From the NCBI RefSeq assembly GCF_000025185.1, contig NC_013720.1, positions 2,108,001 to 2,172,000 on the forward strand: a stretch of 64,000 nt of DNA, in the 5' to 3' direction. Under the pieces are notes generated by a model, which was not told the origin of the DNA, did no database searches, and saw only the letters and a program-made list of their open reading frames with translations. Positions 43,750 through 52,995 of the stretch are shown piece by piece. Within the stretch, counting starts at the first letter, position 1, and each line of letters begins with the position of its first letter. Both the position numbers and the translations under genes were made by a program. Origin of the DNA: Pirellula staleyi DSM 6068. Lineage in GTDB: Bacteria > Planctomycetota > Planctomycetia > Pirellulales > Pirellulaceae.

Positions 43750-46700
43750 CTAGGGGAGGCTCATGATGAAAGCAATCAGGTCGGCGAGATTTTGCTCGGT
43801 GAGGTCGCGCTCGAGTCCTTCTGGCATCAGCGATTTACCGGTACTTCGAAGTTGATCGATTTCGCTTCGCAGGAGGGAGTCGCTTTGATTCTGCGCGCGG
43901 CGAAGAGTAATGCTGGTAGCGTTCTCGCTGGCGAGCATGCCAGTGGCGGTGCGGCCGTCGGTGGTGAGGGCGACATAGCTGAGGAATTGCGGATTCACTT
44001 CGCGACTCGGGTCCATTACGGCGAGCACAATCGCGCTGGCGCCGCGGGCTTTCATCGCGGCGAGATTCGGGCCGATTTCAAAACCGTCGTTCTCGACCTT
44101 ATGACACGCAGCACAGACGCGCTTATACACCTCGCGTCCGCGCGCCGCATCGCCGGCGAGCGCGAGAGATTTTTCATAGGTCGCCACGACTTCCGCGCGT
44201 GATGATTTCGAGAGTTTTTCCGCCAGGTTGCTCGCCAGTTGTGCCAGGGGCTGATGCTTGTCTTTCGTCCAGAGCGCGAGACGCTCGAGCGGCACTTCCG
44301 TGAGGGGGAGTTTCCCGTTCGCCACTTGCTCGAGCAGCAGCGCGGCCCAGGCGGGGCGCGATGCGAGCGCTTCGATCGCTGCTGCGTGAGGCTGCGGCGC
44401 AAGAGAAGACAAATGCGCTAGAACGATTTCGATGAGCGCGCGATCAGTGGACTGCTTGGCGACCTCGATCGCTGCAACTTGAAGTGCCGGGGGTGTACTG
44501 GGGTGGAGCAGCGCCTCGAGCGTGGCCGATAGCTGCTCGGCGGAAGCTTGCCGCGCGATCGCGAGCGCTTCGAGCCGCTGAGCGAGTGGCAGGTCGGTTT
44601 GCGCGACATCGGCCAGCGAGCGCTTGATGGCCTGCGCCATCAGCGTGTCGCTCTTACCAGCAGTCGCTTCACGCAGCGCAATTCGGAGCGGATCGCCCGC
44701 TGGCAGGGCCAATTCGGCGATGATTTTCACGAGCATCAAGTGGTCGGATATCGCTTCCGACTGCGAGAGCTTCGCGGCCAGTGAGCGAAGGATGGCTAGG
44801 TCTTCATTGCGCTGCTGCGCATTGATCTGCGCGAGCAAATTGCGCCGCAAGCTGGGTGGCACATGGTCGCGATGCTCTTTCCGCGTGATCGCTTCGAGCA
44901 GGGGACCGGCACCTTGGGGGACCGCGCTTTGAAGTGCTGTGAGCAGTCCTGCGACTTCGCTGATTTGGTGCGCGAGAGTCGCGAGCAATTCGTAGCGCTC
45001 GTTGCTGGTCGAACTTCCCAAAGAGAAAGCGATTTGACGCACGACCCAAGGGGAAAGGTTGGGCTGGCGACCAAGTGCAAGCAGAGCCTGCTCGATTTCA
45101 GGATGATCAGCGAGCAGCGGCTCGGAGAGTTGCACACCATTTTGCACCACGCGCGGATGTGAGTCGCCGAGCAGTGTCGCGACAGTTGCCGCATCGAGTT
45201 CACCAGCGCACGCCAACAGATGCGCCGCTTGCACTTTTGCAGCAGGCGATTTCGTCGCGCGAATCAGTTCGCGGAGCTGGGGAGGTGCAGCGCTGGCCTG
45301 CTGCTGGCGCAGTAAGCGGGCGGCGGTATCGCGATGCCAACCATCTTGATGTGCGAGCAGCTTGACGAGCGCGGCGGTTTCGAGCTGGTGCAGCGGCTGA
45401 AACTTCGCGGGCTGTGCAGCTTTGGGGGCTAGACGATAGATCCGTCCTCGATTGTTGCCGCTGGTGAGATCGAGATGTCGTTTGAGTTCGAGCGGAATGC
45501 TACTGGGGTGTTCGATCGTTTCGCGATACATGTCGAGCACCAGCAGCGATCCATCGGGAGCGGCCACGAACTGCACCGGACGAAACCAGTTGTCGGTGGA
45601 GGTGACGATCTCGGTCTTGTCGTCGATGCGATAGCCGGTGTAGGTGCCCTGTGTGTCGTCGAGTCGTTTGCGGTGGATGAGATTGCTGCCGACATCGGCG
45701 ACGAAGACTTCACCGCAGTTCTGTTTCGACCAGGCGCTACCACGGTAGATCGTCACACCGGTTGCTGAGGTGAAATAGCCCGAGGCTCGACCACCCCCTT
45801 CGACGATTCCTTTGACGACCCCTTGGACACGCCACTCGGTCCGAATGATTCGCCACGGTTCGACGGGGCTGGTTCGGTAGACATCAGCTTGGGGGCCATC
45901 GGCGGCGATAGGGGCGCGCGTGAGCGCGCGCATTTGTTGGTTTTGCGCAAGATATTGATCGCAGGTGGTAATGAGTTGCAGATGGTCGCTGTTACTGCAA
46001 ACGAACCAATCCCCCCAGTCGCTCGTCGACTTGCCATGCTGTCCACCGCCGCTGGTGGCGGTGATCTTCCAGGTGAGTGGGTTGATGGCAAAGTCGCGAC
46101 CTGAAAGCAACAGCGGAGGCTGATCGGGGAACATGGGCTGAGTGAGCTTGGCTCCGCTGCTGCTCGTCGCGCCGTGGATCTGGCCGTCGATCCCCCAGAG
46201 CAATGAATTGACGAGTCCCTGGACGTTCGACGTGCCAAAACCAGTAGCGATGAGCTTCCGCTCGTCGGCCACACCATCGCCGTTGTTGTCGATCAGCAGC
46301 AGCAGATCGGGGGCGTCAGCGACGAGCACGCCATGGGTGGTGCAGAACAGGGCAGTGGGCCAGCGGAGTCGATCGGCCACCACGAGTCGCTGGTCGTAAG
46401 TCCCGTCGCCATCGGTATCTCGGAGTCGTGCGACCGACCCCAGATGGTCCTCCTGGTGCTCGCTATAGCCGCGCATTTCGGCCACATAGAGGTCGCCCGA
46501 GGCATCGATGTGGGCCGCGACAGGGTCGTAGACGAGGGGTTCAGCAGCCACGAGCGACAACGCGAACGGATCGGCGACGGCGAATGTTTTCAGTGCCTCG
46601 GCCGGTTCGCGGGGCGGGATGCGGGGGAGCTTCTGCTGCAAGTCGTCCGTCGGGAGTCTGGTTCCGGTCGGTGCGGCTTGGCTGGATGAATTCGTGGCTT

Positions 46701-46794
46701 TCGAGGGTTCGGATTGGCCTTGCGAGGTCGCCAAGAATAGTAGGGTTAGGGATGTAGCAGCAACGAGCAGGGGGTTGAGGTGGCGGGGGAGCAT
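43750..46794 (-). CDS. PVC-type membrane-bound dehydrogenase with HEAT repeats and cytochrome c domain
   Basis: 1014 residues with signal peptide (LLVAATSLTLLFLATSQG). Region 60-470 is a propeller-like dehydrogenase domain with SLVAAEPLVYDPVAAHID, LRDTDGDGTYDQR and IDNNGDGVADERKL; the last two look like calcium loops. From about 490 to 860 it is helical with HEAT-like units. Near the C-terminus CAACHK (894-899) is the heme-binding CxxCH of a c-type cytochrome, with a possible axial Met in LMPEGLE. The architecture is typical of planctomycetes. Substrate unknown. Confidence 0.93.
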   Translation of the reverse strand: MLPRHLNPLLVAATSLTLLFLATSQGQSEPSKATNSSSQAAPTGTRLPTDDLQQKLPRIPPREPAEALKTFAVADPFALSLVAAEPLVYDPVAAHIDASGDLYVAEMRGYSEHQEDHLGSVARLRDTDGDGTYDQRLVVADRLRWPTALFCTTHGVLVADAPDLLLLIDNNGDGVADERKLIATGFGTSNVQGLVNSLLWGIDGQIHGATSSSGAKLTQPMFPDQPPLLLSGRDFAINPLTWKITATSGGGQHGKSTSDWGDWFVCSNSDHLQLITTCDQYLAQNQQMRALTRAPIAADGPQADVYRTSPVEPWRIIRTEWRVQGVVKGIVEGGGRASGYFTSATGVTIYRGSAWSKQNCGEVFVADVGSNLIHRKRLDDTQGTYTGYRIDDKTEIVTSTDNWFRPVQFVAAPDGSLLVLDMYRETIEHPSSIPLELKRHLDLTSGNNRGRIYRLAPKAAQPAKFQPLHQLETAALVKLLAHQDGWHRDTAARLLRQQQASAAPPQLRELIRATKSPAAKVQAAHLLACAGELDAATVATLLGDSHPRVVQNGVQLSEPLLADHPEIEQALLALGRQPNLSPWVVRQIAFSLGSSTSNERYELLATLAHQISEVAGLLTALQSAVPQGAGPLLEAITRKEHRDHVPPSLRRNLLAQINAQQRNEDLAILRSLAAKLSQSEAISDHLMLVKIIAELALPAGDPLRIALREATAGKSDTLMAQAIKRSLADVAQTDLPLAQRLEALAIARQASAEQLSATLEALLHPSTPPALQVAAIEVAKQSTDRALIEIVLAHLSSLAPQPHAAAIEALASRPAWAALLLEQVANGKLPLTEVPLERLALWTKDKHQPLAQLASNLAEKLSKSSRAEVVATYEKSLALAGDAARGREVYKRVCAACHKVENDGFEIGPNLAAMKARGASAIVLAVMDPSREVNPQFLSYVALTTDGRTATGMLASENATSITLRRAQNQSDSLLRSEIDQLRSTGKSLMPEGLERDLTEQNLADLIAFIMSLP

Positions 46795-47048
46795 CGGTGC
46801 GATGTCCTACGTTCACGAGGGTGGGCAAGCACGGGTGGCAGGAGCTCGAGAGGATTCGTGCCTATGATCAGCCCTTCGCCAAGCGATTGCAACTTGTTTT
46901 CGGGCAAGTCACTTAGCAATATCGCTTCGGTGGAAAAATTGCTGCACGAGCCGGCTTTTCGGGACACCAAAAATCAGTGCGAATTCCGCTAGTTTCATGC
47001 GACTGGCCGAGACTTTGAGTGACACTTTCAACGCCCGGAGTGACCCTG

Positions 47049-47615
47049 ATGCATCCCTATCTGAAGCTGGAGCGATCGACGCGGCAGGAACTGGAAAAGG
47101 CGATCGATCGCTATGTGGAAATCGTGTCGCAAGGGTGTGCGTTCGACGATGAGACGATCGAATCGCGGATGCGAGAGCAGGGGTTTCGTAGCGGCCTGGT
47201 CCGGCAGGTGATTCGGTTTGTGCCGATCGCTTTTGGTCGCCGGATGTCGCTGGATCTGCCCGTTCGGTTTTCGAAGAAGTATCGTCAGTACGACGAATTT
47301 CGGCGGGAAGAGACGATCCACGAATTGTCGGAGTGCGAATGCTTTTGCGTCGCCTTCGAGATCTCCGAACGCTATTTCGAGAACGAAAAATCGTGGCTCG
47401 TGGCCCGCTCGATTGGGCGGAACAGCTCGGAGTATCAGTTCGTGAGGCTGAAAATGGTCGAGCAGCTGGCGGTCGAAAAGCTCGAGCGGATCGATGTGCC
47501 ACCGGCCGTGGTGCACGTCGGCAAACCGTCGTTGCTCCCGCCTTACCCGGCGCTACTGCGGTTCGAACAGCAGTGCCACGACTGGCTCTCGAAGTGGAGC
47601 GACGACGCTCCATAG
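47049..47615 (+). CDS. Hypothetical soluble protein
   Basis: 188 residues from ATG at 47049. Well-formed, charged chain with ELEKAIDRYVEIVSQGC, CAFDDETIESRMREQGF, RMSLDLPVRFSKKYRQYDEFRREETIHELSECECFCVAFEI (given as RMSLDLPV and ECECFCVAFEI) and a helical C-terminus. No signal peptide. I do not recognise it; codon usage matches its neighbours. Confidence 0.6.
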   Translation: MHPYLKLERSTRQELEKAIDRYVEIVSQGCAFDDETIESRMREQGFRSGLVRQVIRFVPIAFGRRMSLDLPVRFSKKYRQYDEFRREETIHELSECECFCVAFEISERYFENEKSWLVARSIGRNSSEYQFVRLKMVEQLAVEKLERIDVPPAVVHVGKPSLLPPYPALLRFEQQCHDWLSKWSDDAP

Positions 47616-48119
47616 CGTCTGGCATCTTCACAACTTGTTTTTGAGACAGTCCTTAGGGATATTCTGGCCCACCAGCCGCTTTCCCTTGATGAGCGGCTTA
47701 CCGCGTCGCATTCGCGTTCCGCGAGAGCCTTGGCGAGTAAAGGCTACTAATTGTCTGTTGTTTTGTGGCTTTTCTCGAGGTGGGCGATCGTTCCGTGATG
47801 CCAGCAGGGCATTGCTACAGTCGTGCCTGTAGAATGTGCGCAAGTGCTTTATTATCAGTGACTTGCGAGATGGTGTTTGTGCTCGAAAACTTCAGCTGGT
47901 GGCGTTTATCTGCTGCAGCAGTTCAGCCGGCGGGCGATGGGGGCGAAACGTTCGGGGCTCCTGGGGCTCGGTGCCTTGACAGCGAGGGGTACAACGGTTT
48001 ACTCTTTCCTGCTTCCCTCTGGTCCGTCGCGACTGGCTGGTCGCGCATGAACATTGCCGACAAGCTGTCCCTGGGCCAGAAGTTTTGCCCGACCAAGTTT
48101 TGATGTGTGAGAGACTGTC
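47616..48119. other. 504-base gap before rpmF, no supported gene
   Basis: A plus-strand frame from 47765 (112 residues) has no domain character. The gap holds a hairpin CTACAG/CTGTAG (47815-47832) and an AT-richer TTTATTATC (47848-47856), a possible promoter part for rpmF-fabD. The DUF177 (yceD) gene that precedes rpmF in many bacteria is absent. Confidence 0.4.
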
Positions 48120-48305
48120 ATGGCCGTTCCAAAGCGACGCCACTCGAACTCGCGTTCACGCAAACGTCGAAGTCACGATGCGAAAAAGCCTCGTCAACTC
48201 GCGTTCTGCCCCAAATGCAGCACCGCCGTTCCGCAGCATGTGATTTGCCCTAACTGTGGCTATTACATGGGTCGCGTGATGGTGGAGAGCGAAGAAACAG
48301 CGTAA
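48120..48305 (+). CDS. rpmF: Large-subunit ribosomal protein bL32
   Basis: 61 residues: MAVPKRRHSNSRSRKRRSHD opening, then CPKC and CPNC zinc-binding pairs, the zinc-containing form. Precedes fabD by six bases, the conserved rpmF-fab arrangement. Confidence 0.97.
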   Translation: MAVPKRRHSNSRSRKRRSHDAKKPRQLAFCPKCSTAVPQHVICPNCGYYMGRVMVESEETA

Positions 48306-48311
48306 GTCGGG

Positions 48312-49232
48312 GTGACTGGCTTGTCGAAGATTGCTTTTCTGTTCCCCGGACAAGGGGCGCAAACAGTGGGGATGGGTCGGCTGCTAGTCGACGCTTCCGC
48401 TGCTGCGCGAGACCTGTATGCCCGCGCGGCCAGCGTGCTGGGCTACGATCTCCTCGCCCTCTGCCTCGAAGGACCTGCTGAGAAGCTCGATTCGACGGTC
48501 TACAGCCAACCCGCTCTGTTTGTTACCAGCCTCGCCGCTGTCGAAGTGCTTCGCGAGCGCTCGCCCGATGTGGTGAGTGGTTGTGCTGCTGCTGCTGGCC
48601 TGAGCCTGGGTGAATACACAGCCCTGGTGTTCGCCGGTGCGATGAGTTTCGACGATGGCCTGAAGCTGGTTCAGCTTCGTGGAAGTGCCATGCAGGCTGC
48701 TGCCGATGCCGTTTCGAGTGGCATGGTGAGCATCCTGGGGATGGATCGCGAAAAGATCGACAAGCTTTGCGAAGATGCCCGTGCCGAAGGGGAAGTGCTG
48801 CAAGTGGCCAACTTGCTCTGCCCTGGAAATATCGTGGTGTCGGGTCACAAATCGGCCTGTGCTCGCGTGGCTGAAATGGCAACTGCCGCCGGAGCGATGA
48901 AAACGATTCCGCTGTCGGTAGCTGGCGCGTTTCACACCCCGCTGATGCAACCCGCGGTGGCCCAGCTCCGAGAAGCACTCGCCAGTGTCGCCATCACGTC
49001 GCCACGCATTCCTGTGGTTTCGAATGTCGATGCTGGTGTGCATAGCGACCCGAATGAACTTCGCGATCTGCTGGTGCAGCAGGTCGTTTCGCCAGTTCGC
49101 TGGGAAGACTCGCAGCGCTGGTTGCTCGCCGAAGGTTATGCACCGTTTTGGGAAGTGGGACCGGGCCGCGTTTTGCGTGGTCTGCTCAAGCGGATCGATC
49201 GCAAAGCCGAGTCCGATGGGGTCGACTGCTAA
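48312..49232 (+). CDS. fabD: Malonyl-CoA:ACP transacylase FabD
   Basis: 306 residues from GTG at 48312, or 303 from TTG at 48321. Motifs: FLFPGQGAQTVGMG, the nucleophile elbow GLSLGEYTAL, the arginine-containing QLRGSAMQ, and AFHTPLM with the catalytic His. Loads malonyl groups on acyl carrier protein at the entry of fatty-acid elongation. Directly downstream of rpmF and about 100 bases upstream of fabG. Confidence 0.96.
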   Translation: MTGLSKIAFLFPGQGAQTVGMGRLLVDASAAARDLYARAASVLGYDLLALCLEGPAEKLDSTVYSQPALFVTSLAAVEVLRERSPDVVSGCAAAAGLSLGEYTALVFAGAMSFDDGLKLVQLRGSAMQAAADAVSSGMVSILGMDREKIDKLCEDARAEGEVLQVANLLCPGNIVVSGHKSACARVAEMATAAGAMKTIPLSVAGAFHTPLMQPAVAQLREALASVAITSPRIPVVSNVDAGVHSDPNELRDLLVQQVVSPVRWEDSQRWLLAEGYAPFWEVGPGRVLRGLLKRIDRKAESDGVDC

Positions 49233-49331
49233 TAAGTACTAAGTAGCATTCCCCGCTCGACTTGCGACGCTCCCAACACTTTAAGTTTCGTACTGACTCT
49301 GACACGCTGATTTTGACACGGAAATAGTTCG

Positions 49332-50102
49332 ATGGCCGATAATCCTTACAACAGCTTGAAAGTCGACCTGACCGGCCAAACGGCTGTTGTCACCGGCGCT
49401 TCGCAAGGTCTCGGCCGTACGATCGCCCTCGCCCTCGGTGCCAGTGGTGCCAAGGTGGCCTGCATCGCTCGCAACGCTGAAAAGCTTGCTGAAGTCGTGG
49501 CCGCCATCACCGCTGCTGGTGGCCAAGCCGAAGCCTTCCCAGCCGACGTTCGCGAAACCGCTGTCGTCGATGCTCTGATGGATGGCATCGCCGAAAAATG
49601 GGGCAAGATCGACATCCTGGTGAACAACGCCGGTATCACCCGCGACACGCTGCTGCCTCGCATGGAAGATGCCCAGTGGGACGATGTCATCAGCACTAAC
49701 CTGCGTGGTCCGTTCCTGTTTGCTCGTGCCGCCTCGCGCCACATGATGCGTGCCCGCTATGGCCGTATCATCAACATGTCGAGCGTGTCGGGCATCATGG
49801 GCAACGCTGGCCAAACCAACTACTCGGCCTCGAAGGCTGGCTTGATTGGCTTCACCCGGAGCCTCAGCCGCGAACTCGCTGGTCGCAAAGTCACGATCAA
49901 CGCCATCTGCCCTGGATTCATCGAAAGCGAGATGACCAAGGTGCTGGGTGATTCGATCCTCGACGAAGTGAAGAAACGGATCCCTGCCAAACGTGTGGGC
50001 TTGCCTGAAGACGTGGCCGCTTGCGTCTTGTTTTTGGCGAGCCCTGCAGCGTCGTATGTCACTGGTCAGGTCCTCACCGTCGATGGTGGTATGACCGGCT
50101 AG
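49332..50102 (+). CDS. fabG: 3-oxoacyl-ACP reductase FabG
   Basis: 256 residues. Short-chain dehydrogenase: [12 protein letters not shown] (NADP-binding Gly motif), NNAGITRD, the Ser in INMSSVSG, and YSASK with the catalytic Tyr and Lys. The 3-oxoacyl-ACP reductase hallmark PGFIESEM near the C-terminus and VDGGMTG end fit FabG. No acpP gene follows; rpsR comes next. Confidence 0.95.
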   Translation: MADNPYNSLKVDLTGQTAVVTGASQGLGRTIALALGASGAKVACIARNAEKLAEVVAAITAAGGQAEAFPADVRETAVVDALMDGIAEKWGKIDILVNNAGITRDTLLPRMEDAQWDDVISTNLRGPFLFARAASRHMMRARYGRIINMSSVSGIMGNAGQTNYSASKAGLIGFTRSLSRELAGRKVTINAICPGFIESEMTKVLGDSILDEVKKRIPAKRVGLPEDVAACVLFLASPAASYVTGQVLTVDGGMTG

Positions 50103-50300
50103 TCGCTTGGCCCACTGTTTTGGCTTGAAATGCCTCCTCGAAATCTTACAATCGAAGGTTTCCTGGCGGCGAAAACTGTCCCCCACATTGTTTGCCCTAC
50201 GAATTGGTTTAAGTCGATATAACTACAAGCAGCCACAGAAAAAGCTGCGAGTAGCGTTCACCTACTAGGTCGCCCCCCGTGGGCGAGATGAGAGATTGCC

Positions 50301-50588
50301 ATGAGCTTCGGACGTCCCGCCTTCAACTCGAAAACCGCCAAGCCCCGCAAACGCCCTAAGGCTCGCGTGAAGACGAAGAAGAAGGATCCCATCTTCGTTA
50401 ATGGTGAACGTCCACGTCCGATGTTCGTCGATTACAAGGATCTTGAGCTCCTGAAGAAGCTCATCAACCGTCACGGCAAGATCGTCAACCGTCGCAAGAC
50501 CGGTTGCACCGCTGTGAGCCAGCACGCTGTGTCGCTCGCCATCAAGCGAGCCCGCTTCATGGCGCTGCTCCCTTACGTCGGCGAATAG
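50301..50588 (+). CDS. rpsR: Small-subunit ribosomal protein bS18
   Basis: 95 residues, about 20 longer than usual because of a basic N-terminal extension ([20 protein letters not shown]). Core signature: [32 protein letters not shown], shortened to LINRHGKIV and RRKTG, then [18 protein letters not shown]. In many bacteria rpsR sits with rpsF and rplI; here it follows fabG after a 198-base leader. Identification is secure. Confidence 0.96.
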   Translation: MSFGRPAFNSKTAKPRKRPKARVKTKKKDPIFVNGERPRPMFVDYKDLELLKKLINRHGKIVNRRKTGCTAVSQHAVSLAIKRARFMALLPYVGE

Positions 50589-50610
50589 CATTTCGCTCGC
50601 TCGTGCTGTA

Positions 50611-50634
50611 ACCGCTGCTGGCTCGACCAGCAGT
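50611..50634 (+). repeat. Hairpin after rpsR
   Basis: CCGCTGCTGG pairs with CCAGCAGTGG (one G-U) around CTCGA. No T run follows. Confidence 0.45.
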
Positions 50635-50797
50635 GGCTCGCGCGCCAAGCCAACCTATTTTGCTTGGCCTCTTTGCGCCCGCTCTCTTGGCCGGCGCTAC
50701 CTGTTCGCATGGCAATGCCTCTGTTGTGCTTTGCCGATGCCGGTCTTCAGCCGCTGCCCCGGTGCAATCCGCACACGATCGGGCTAAACTCGCACAG

Positions 50798-51229
50798 ATG
50801 AGCACACCCCTGCGAGTGGAACGTCGTGTCGAGTTCTGCGACACCGATGCTGCCGGAATCATGCACTTCTCGGCCTACTTCCGTTTCATGGAACAAGCCG
50901 AGCACGAACTGCTCCGCGCTTGCGGACTCTCGGTCATGTCGCGAGACGAAGAAGGCAAAATCAGCTGGCCACGGGTCGCCGCCAAGTGCAACTACTCGGC
51001 CGCCGCCAAGTTCGAAGATACCTTGTCGATCGATGTTTCGATCATACGCATCGGCGAGAAGAGCCTCACCTATCGCTTTCTCTTCTTCGCGGCTGGTCGA
51101 CCACTCGCCGAAGGGGAAATGACCAGCGTTTGCTGTCGCATCGTCGAGGACCAACCTCCCCGCTCGATTCCCATTCCCACTTGGTTCGCCGAGAAGCTTC
51201 GCCCCTTCCTTGTCCCACCAGCGACCTAA
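50798..51229 (+). CDS. 4HBT hotdog-fold thioesterase
   Basis: 143 residues from ATG at 50798; the frame is open upstream to 50633 but that part is not domain-like. FCDTDAAGIMHFSAYFRFMEQAEHELL is the N-terminal signature of YbgC-type acyl-CoA thioesterases, with the catalytic Asp in CDTDAAG. The centre continues with CNYSAAAKFEDTLSID and LTYRFLF. Between rpsR and the prenyltransferase-beta-like gene; substrate unknown. Confidence 0.85.
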   Translation: MSTPLRVERRVEFCDTDAAGIMHFSAYFRFMEQAEHELLRACGLSVMSRDEEGKISWPRVAAKCNYSAAAKFEDTLSIDVSIIRIGEKSLTYRFLFFAAGRPLAEGEMTSVCCRIVEDQPPRSIPIPTWFAEKLRPFLVPPAT

Positions 51230-51278
51230 CTTTCATTCCCTTCTTTACCACACCTCGCCTCCAGCCAGTTCCCGCCCC

Positions 51279-52202
51279 ATGCCCTCCTATCTCGAAGCCC
51301 TGACTCTTCGCCTGGCCCATGGCGTCGCTGCGCTTCCGGAGGGGTTTCGTCAGCGTCAGATCGAGTTTCTCGATCGCTCGCATCGCAGCGACGGCGGCTT
51401 TGGTGGACGGATGGGAGGTAGCGACCTCTATTACACCGGATTCGCTTGCCGCAGCATGAGTTTGCTCGGCCATCTTTATGGACCACCGGCCGAGCGTGTC
51501 GAGGCGTTTCTGAAGACAAAACTTGGCGGACAAGAGTCGATTGTCGACGCCCTGTCGCTGGTCTATAGCGGACAACTGCTGGCGATGTCGGCGGGCATCG
51601 ATCTCTACAAATCCGCGCAGCCGAATTGGCGACAAGCGACAGCCGAACTGCTCGAGTCGCTCCGCCGCGAAGATGGTGGCTACGCAAAAGGACCTGAAGG
51701 AACGGCCAGCAGCACCTACCACACCTTCCTGGTGCTGCTCTGCCTCGAGCTACTGGAGATTCCGCCTCGCGATCCGACGCGTATCGTCGAATTCATTCGC
51801 TCTCAGGCCGATCCCGAAGGTGGTTTTCACGAGATCAAAGCGAGTAAACGAGCTGGTGTGAATCCAACGGCTGCGGCGATTGGTGCCCTGCAAATCCTCG
51901 GCGCACTCACCCCGGACCTGGCGGAACCGACCATCGACTATCTGCTCGAAATGCAAACCGACGAGGGTGGCTTTCGCGCGAATACACGCATCCCGATCGC
52001 CGATTTGCTCAGCACTTTCACAACCCTGCTCACGCTGCAAGATCTCGGTGGCGCAAACGCCGTCGACACACGCGCCGTGCAGTCGTTCGCGCTCAGTCTG
52101 GCTCACGATGAAGGTGGCTTCAGTGGCGCCCACTGGGACACCGGCTCCGACGTGGAATATAGTTTCTATGGTCTTGGTTGCCTCGCACTCCTGGCAAAGT
52201 AG
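51279..52202 (+). CDS. Prenyltransferase beta-subunit-like repeat protein
   Basis: 307 residues from ATG at 51279. Repeated (alpha/alpha) barrel units of the protein-prenyltransferase/squalene-cyclase superfamily: SDGGFGGRMGGSDLYYTGFACRS, EDGGYAKGPEGTASSTYHTF, ADPEGGFHEIKASKRAGVN, QTDEGGFRANTRIPIADLLST, HDEGGFSGAHWDTGSDVEYSFYGL (each begins with a D/EGG(F/Y) turn). The zinc ligands of eukaryotic beta-subunits (Asp-x-Cys and a late His) are not evident, so metal binding may be lost. Function unknown. Confidence 0.82.
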   Translation: MPSYLEALTLRLAHGVAALPEGFRQRQIEFLDRSHRSDGGFGGRMGGSDLYYTGFACRSMSLLGHLYGPPAERVEAFLKTKLGGQESIVDALSLVYSGQLLAMSAGIDLYKSAQPNWRQATAELLESLRREDGGYAKGPEGTASSTYHTFLVLLCLELLEIPPRDPTRIVEFIRSQADPEGGFHEIKASKRAGVNPTAAAIGALQILGALTPDLAEPTIDYLLEMQTDEGGFRANTRIPIADLLSTFTTLLTLQDLGGANAVDTRAVQSFALSLAHDEGGFSGAHWDTGSDVEYSFYGLGCLALLAK

Positions 52203-52244
52203 CGCACCAGCGCGCGACATCTCCCTACGAAAGTACCGCGCAAC

Positions 52245-52922
52245 ATGGCTAAGCTTGTGGCGACGCATCTGAGCAAATCGTTTCCGACACGCAGCGAGCC
52301 GCTGGTGGTGCTCCGCGATGTCTCACTCGAGATTCGCTCGGGAGAAAGTGCCGCGATCATCGGCCCCAGTGGCAGCGGCAAGAGCACACTCTTGCATCTC
52401 ATCGGCGGGCTCGATGCACCCACCAGTGGCACGATTGATCTTGATGGTGAAAATCCCCACACATTGGCTCCCGATAAACTGGCCCACTTCCGCAATCATA
52501 ATGTCGGCTTCGTGTTTCAAGATCATCATTTGCTCCCGCAGCTGACGGTCCTTGAAAACGTACTTATCCCCGCCATGGCCGAAACCGCGCCGACACCTGC
52601 CATGATCGAGCGCGCGCGACAGCTCCTCACGCGCGTGGGACTCGCCGCGCGACTCGATCATCGCCCCGCAGAACTCTCGGGTGGCGAGCGGCAGCGCTGC
52701 GGCATTGCTCGCGCTCTACTGATGAAGCCCAAACTGCTGCTGGCCGATGAACCGACAGGCAATCTCGACCAGAAAACAGCCACCGAAGTGGCCCAGCTCT
52801 TGGGCGAGATTCATACGCAAGAGAATGCCATTTTGCTCATCGTGACGCACAGTAAAGAACTCGCCGCGATTGCCCAAAAACGTTACGAGATGAACAGCGG
52901 ACTACTCGAGCCGCGCAGCTAA
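52245..52922 (+). CDS. ABC transporter ATP-binding protein, LolD/MacB type
   Basis: 225 residues. Complete ATPase: Walker A GPSGSGKST, Q-loop FVFQDHH, signature LSGGERQR, Walker [10 protein letters not shown], and H-loop IVTHS. Length and sequence fit the MacB/LolD class that energises FtsX-type permeases. The partner permease gene begins 73 bases downstream. Substrates of the class are lipoproteins, peptides or toxins; which one is unknown here. Confidence 0.93.
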   Translation: MAKLVATHLSKSFPTRSEPLVVLRDVSLEIRSGESAAIIGPSGSGKSTLLHLIGGLDAPTSGTIDLDGENPHTLAPDKLAHFRNHNVGFVFQDHHLLPQLTVLENVLIPAMAETAPTPAMIERARQLLTRVGLAARLDHRPAELSGGERQRCGIARALLMKPKLLLADEPTGNLDQKTATEVAQLLGEIHTQENAILLIVTHSKELAAIAQKRYEMNSGLLEPRS

Positions 52923-52995
52923 TGCGTGTCGACCGCAGCGCCCCCGGCGGCTCGCACCTCCTGAAATGCTCTGACCAGCAGAATGAGTAACTAGC

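Noticed and set aside
47765-48103. Plus-strand frame of 112 codons before rpmF, considered as DUF177/YceD
   Set aside because: No DUF177 motif and composition not protein-like.
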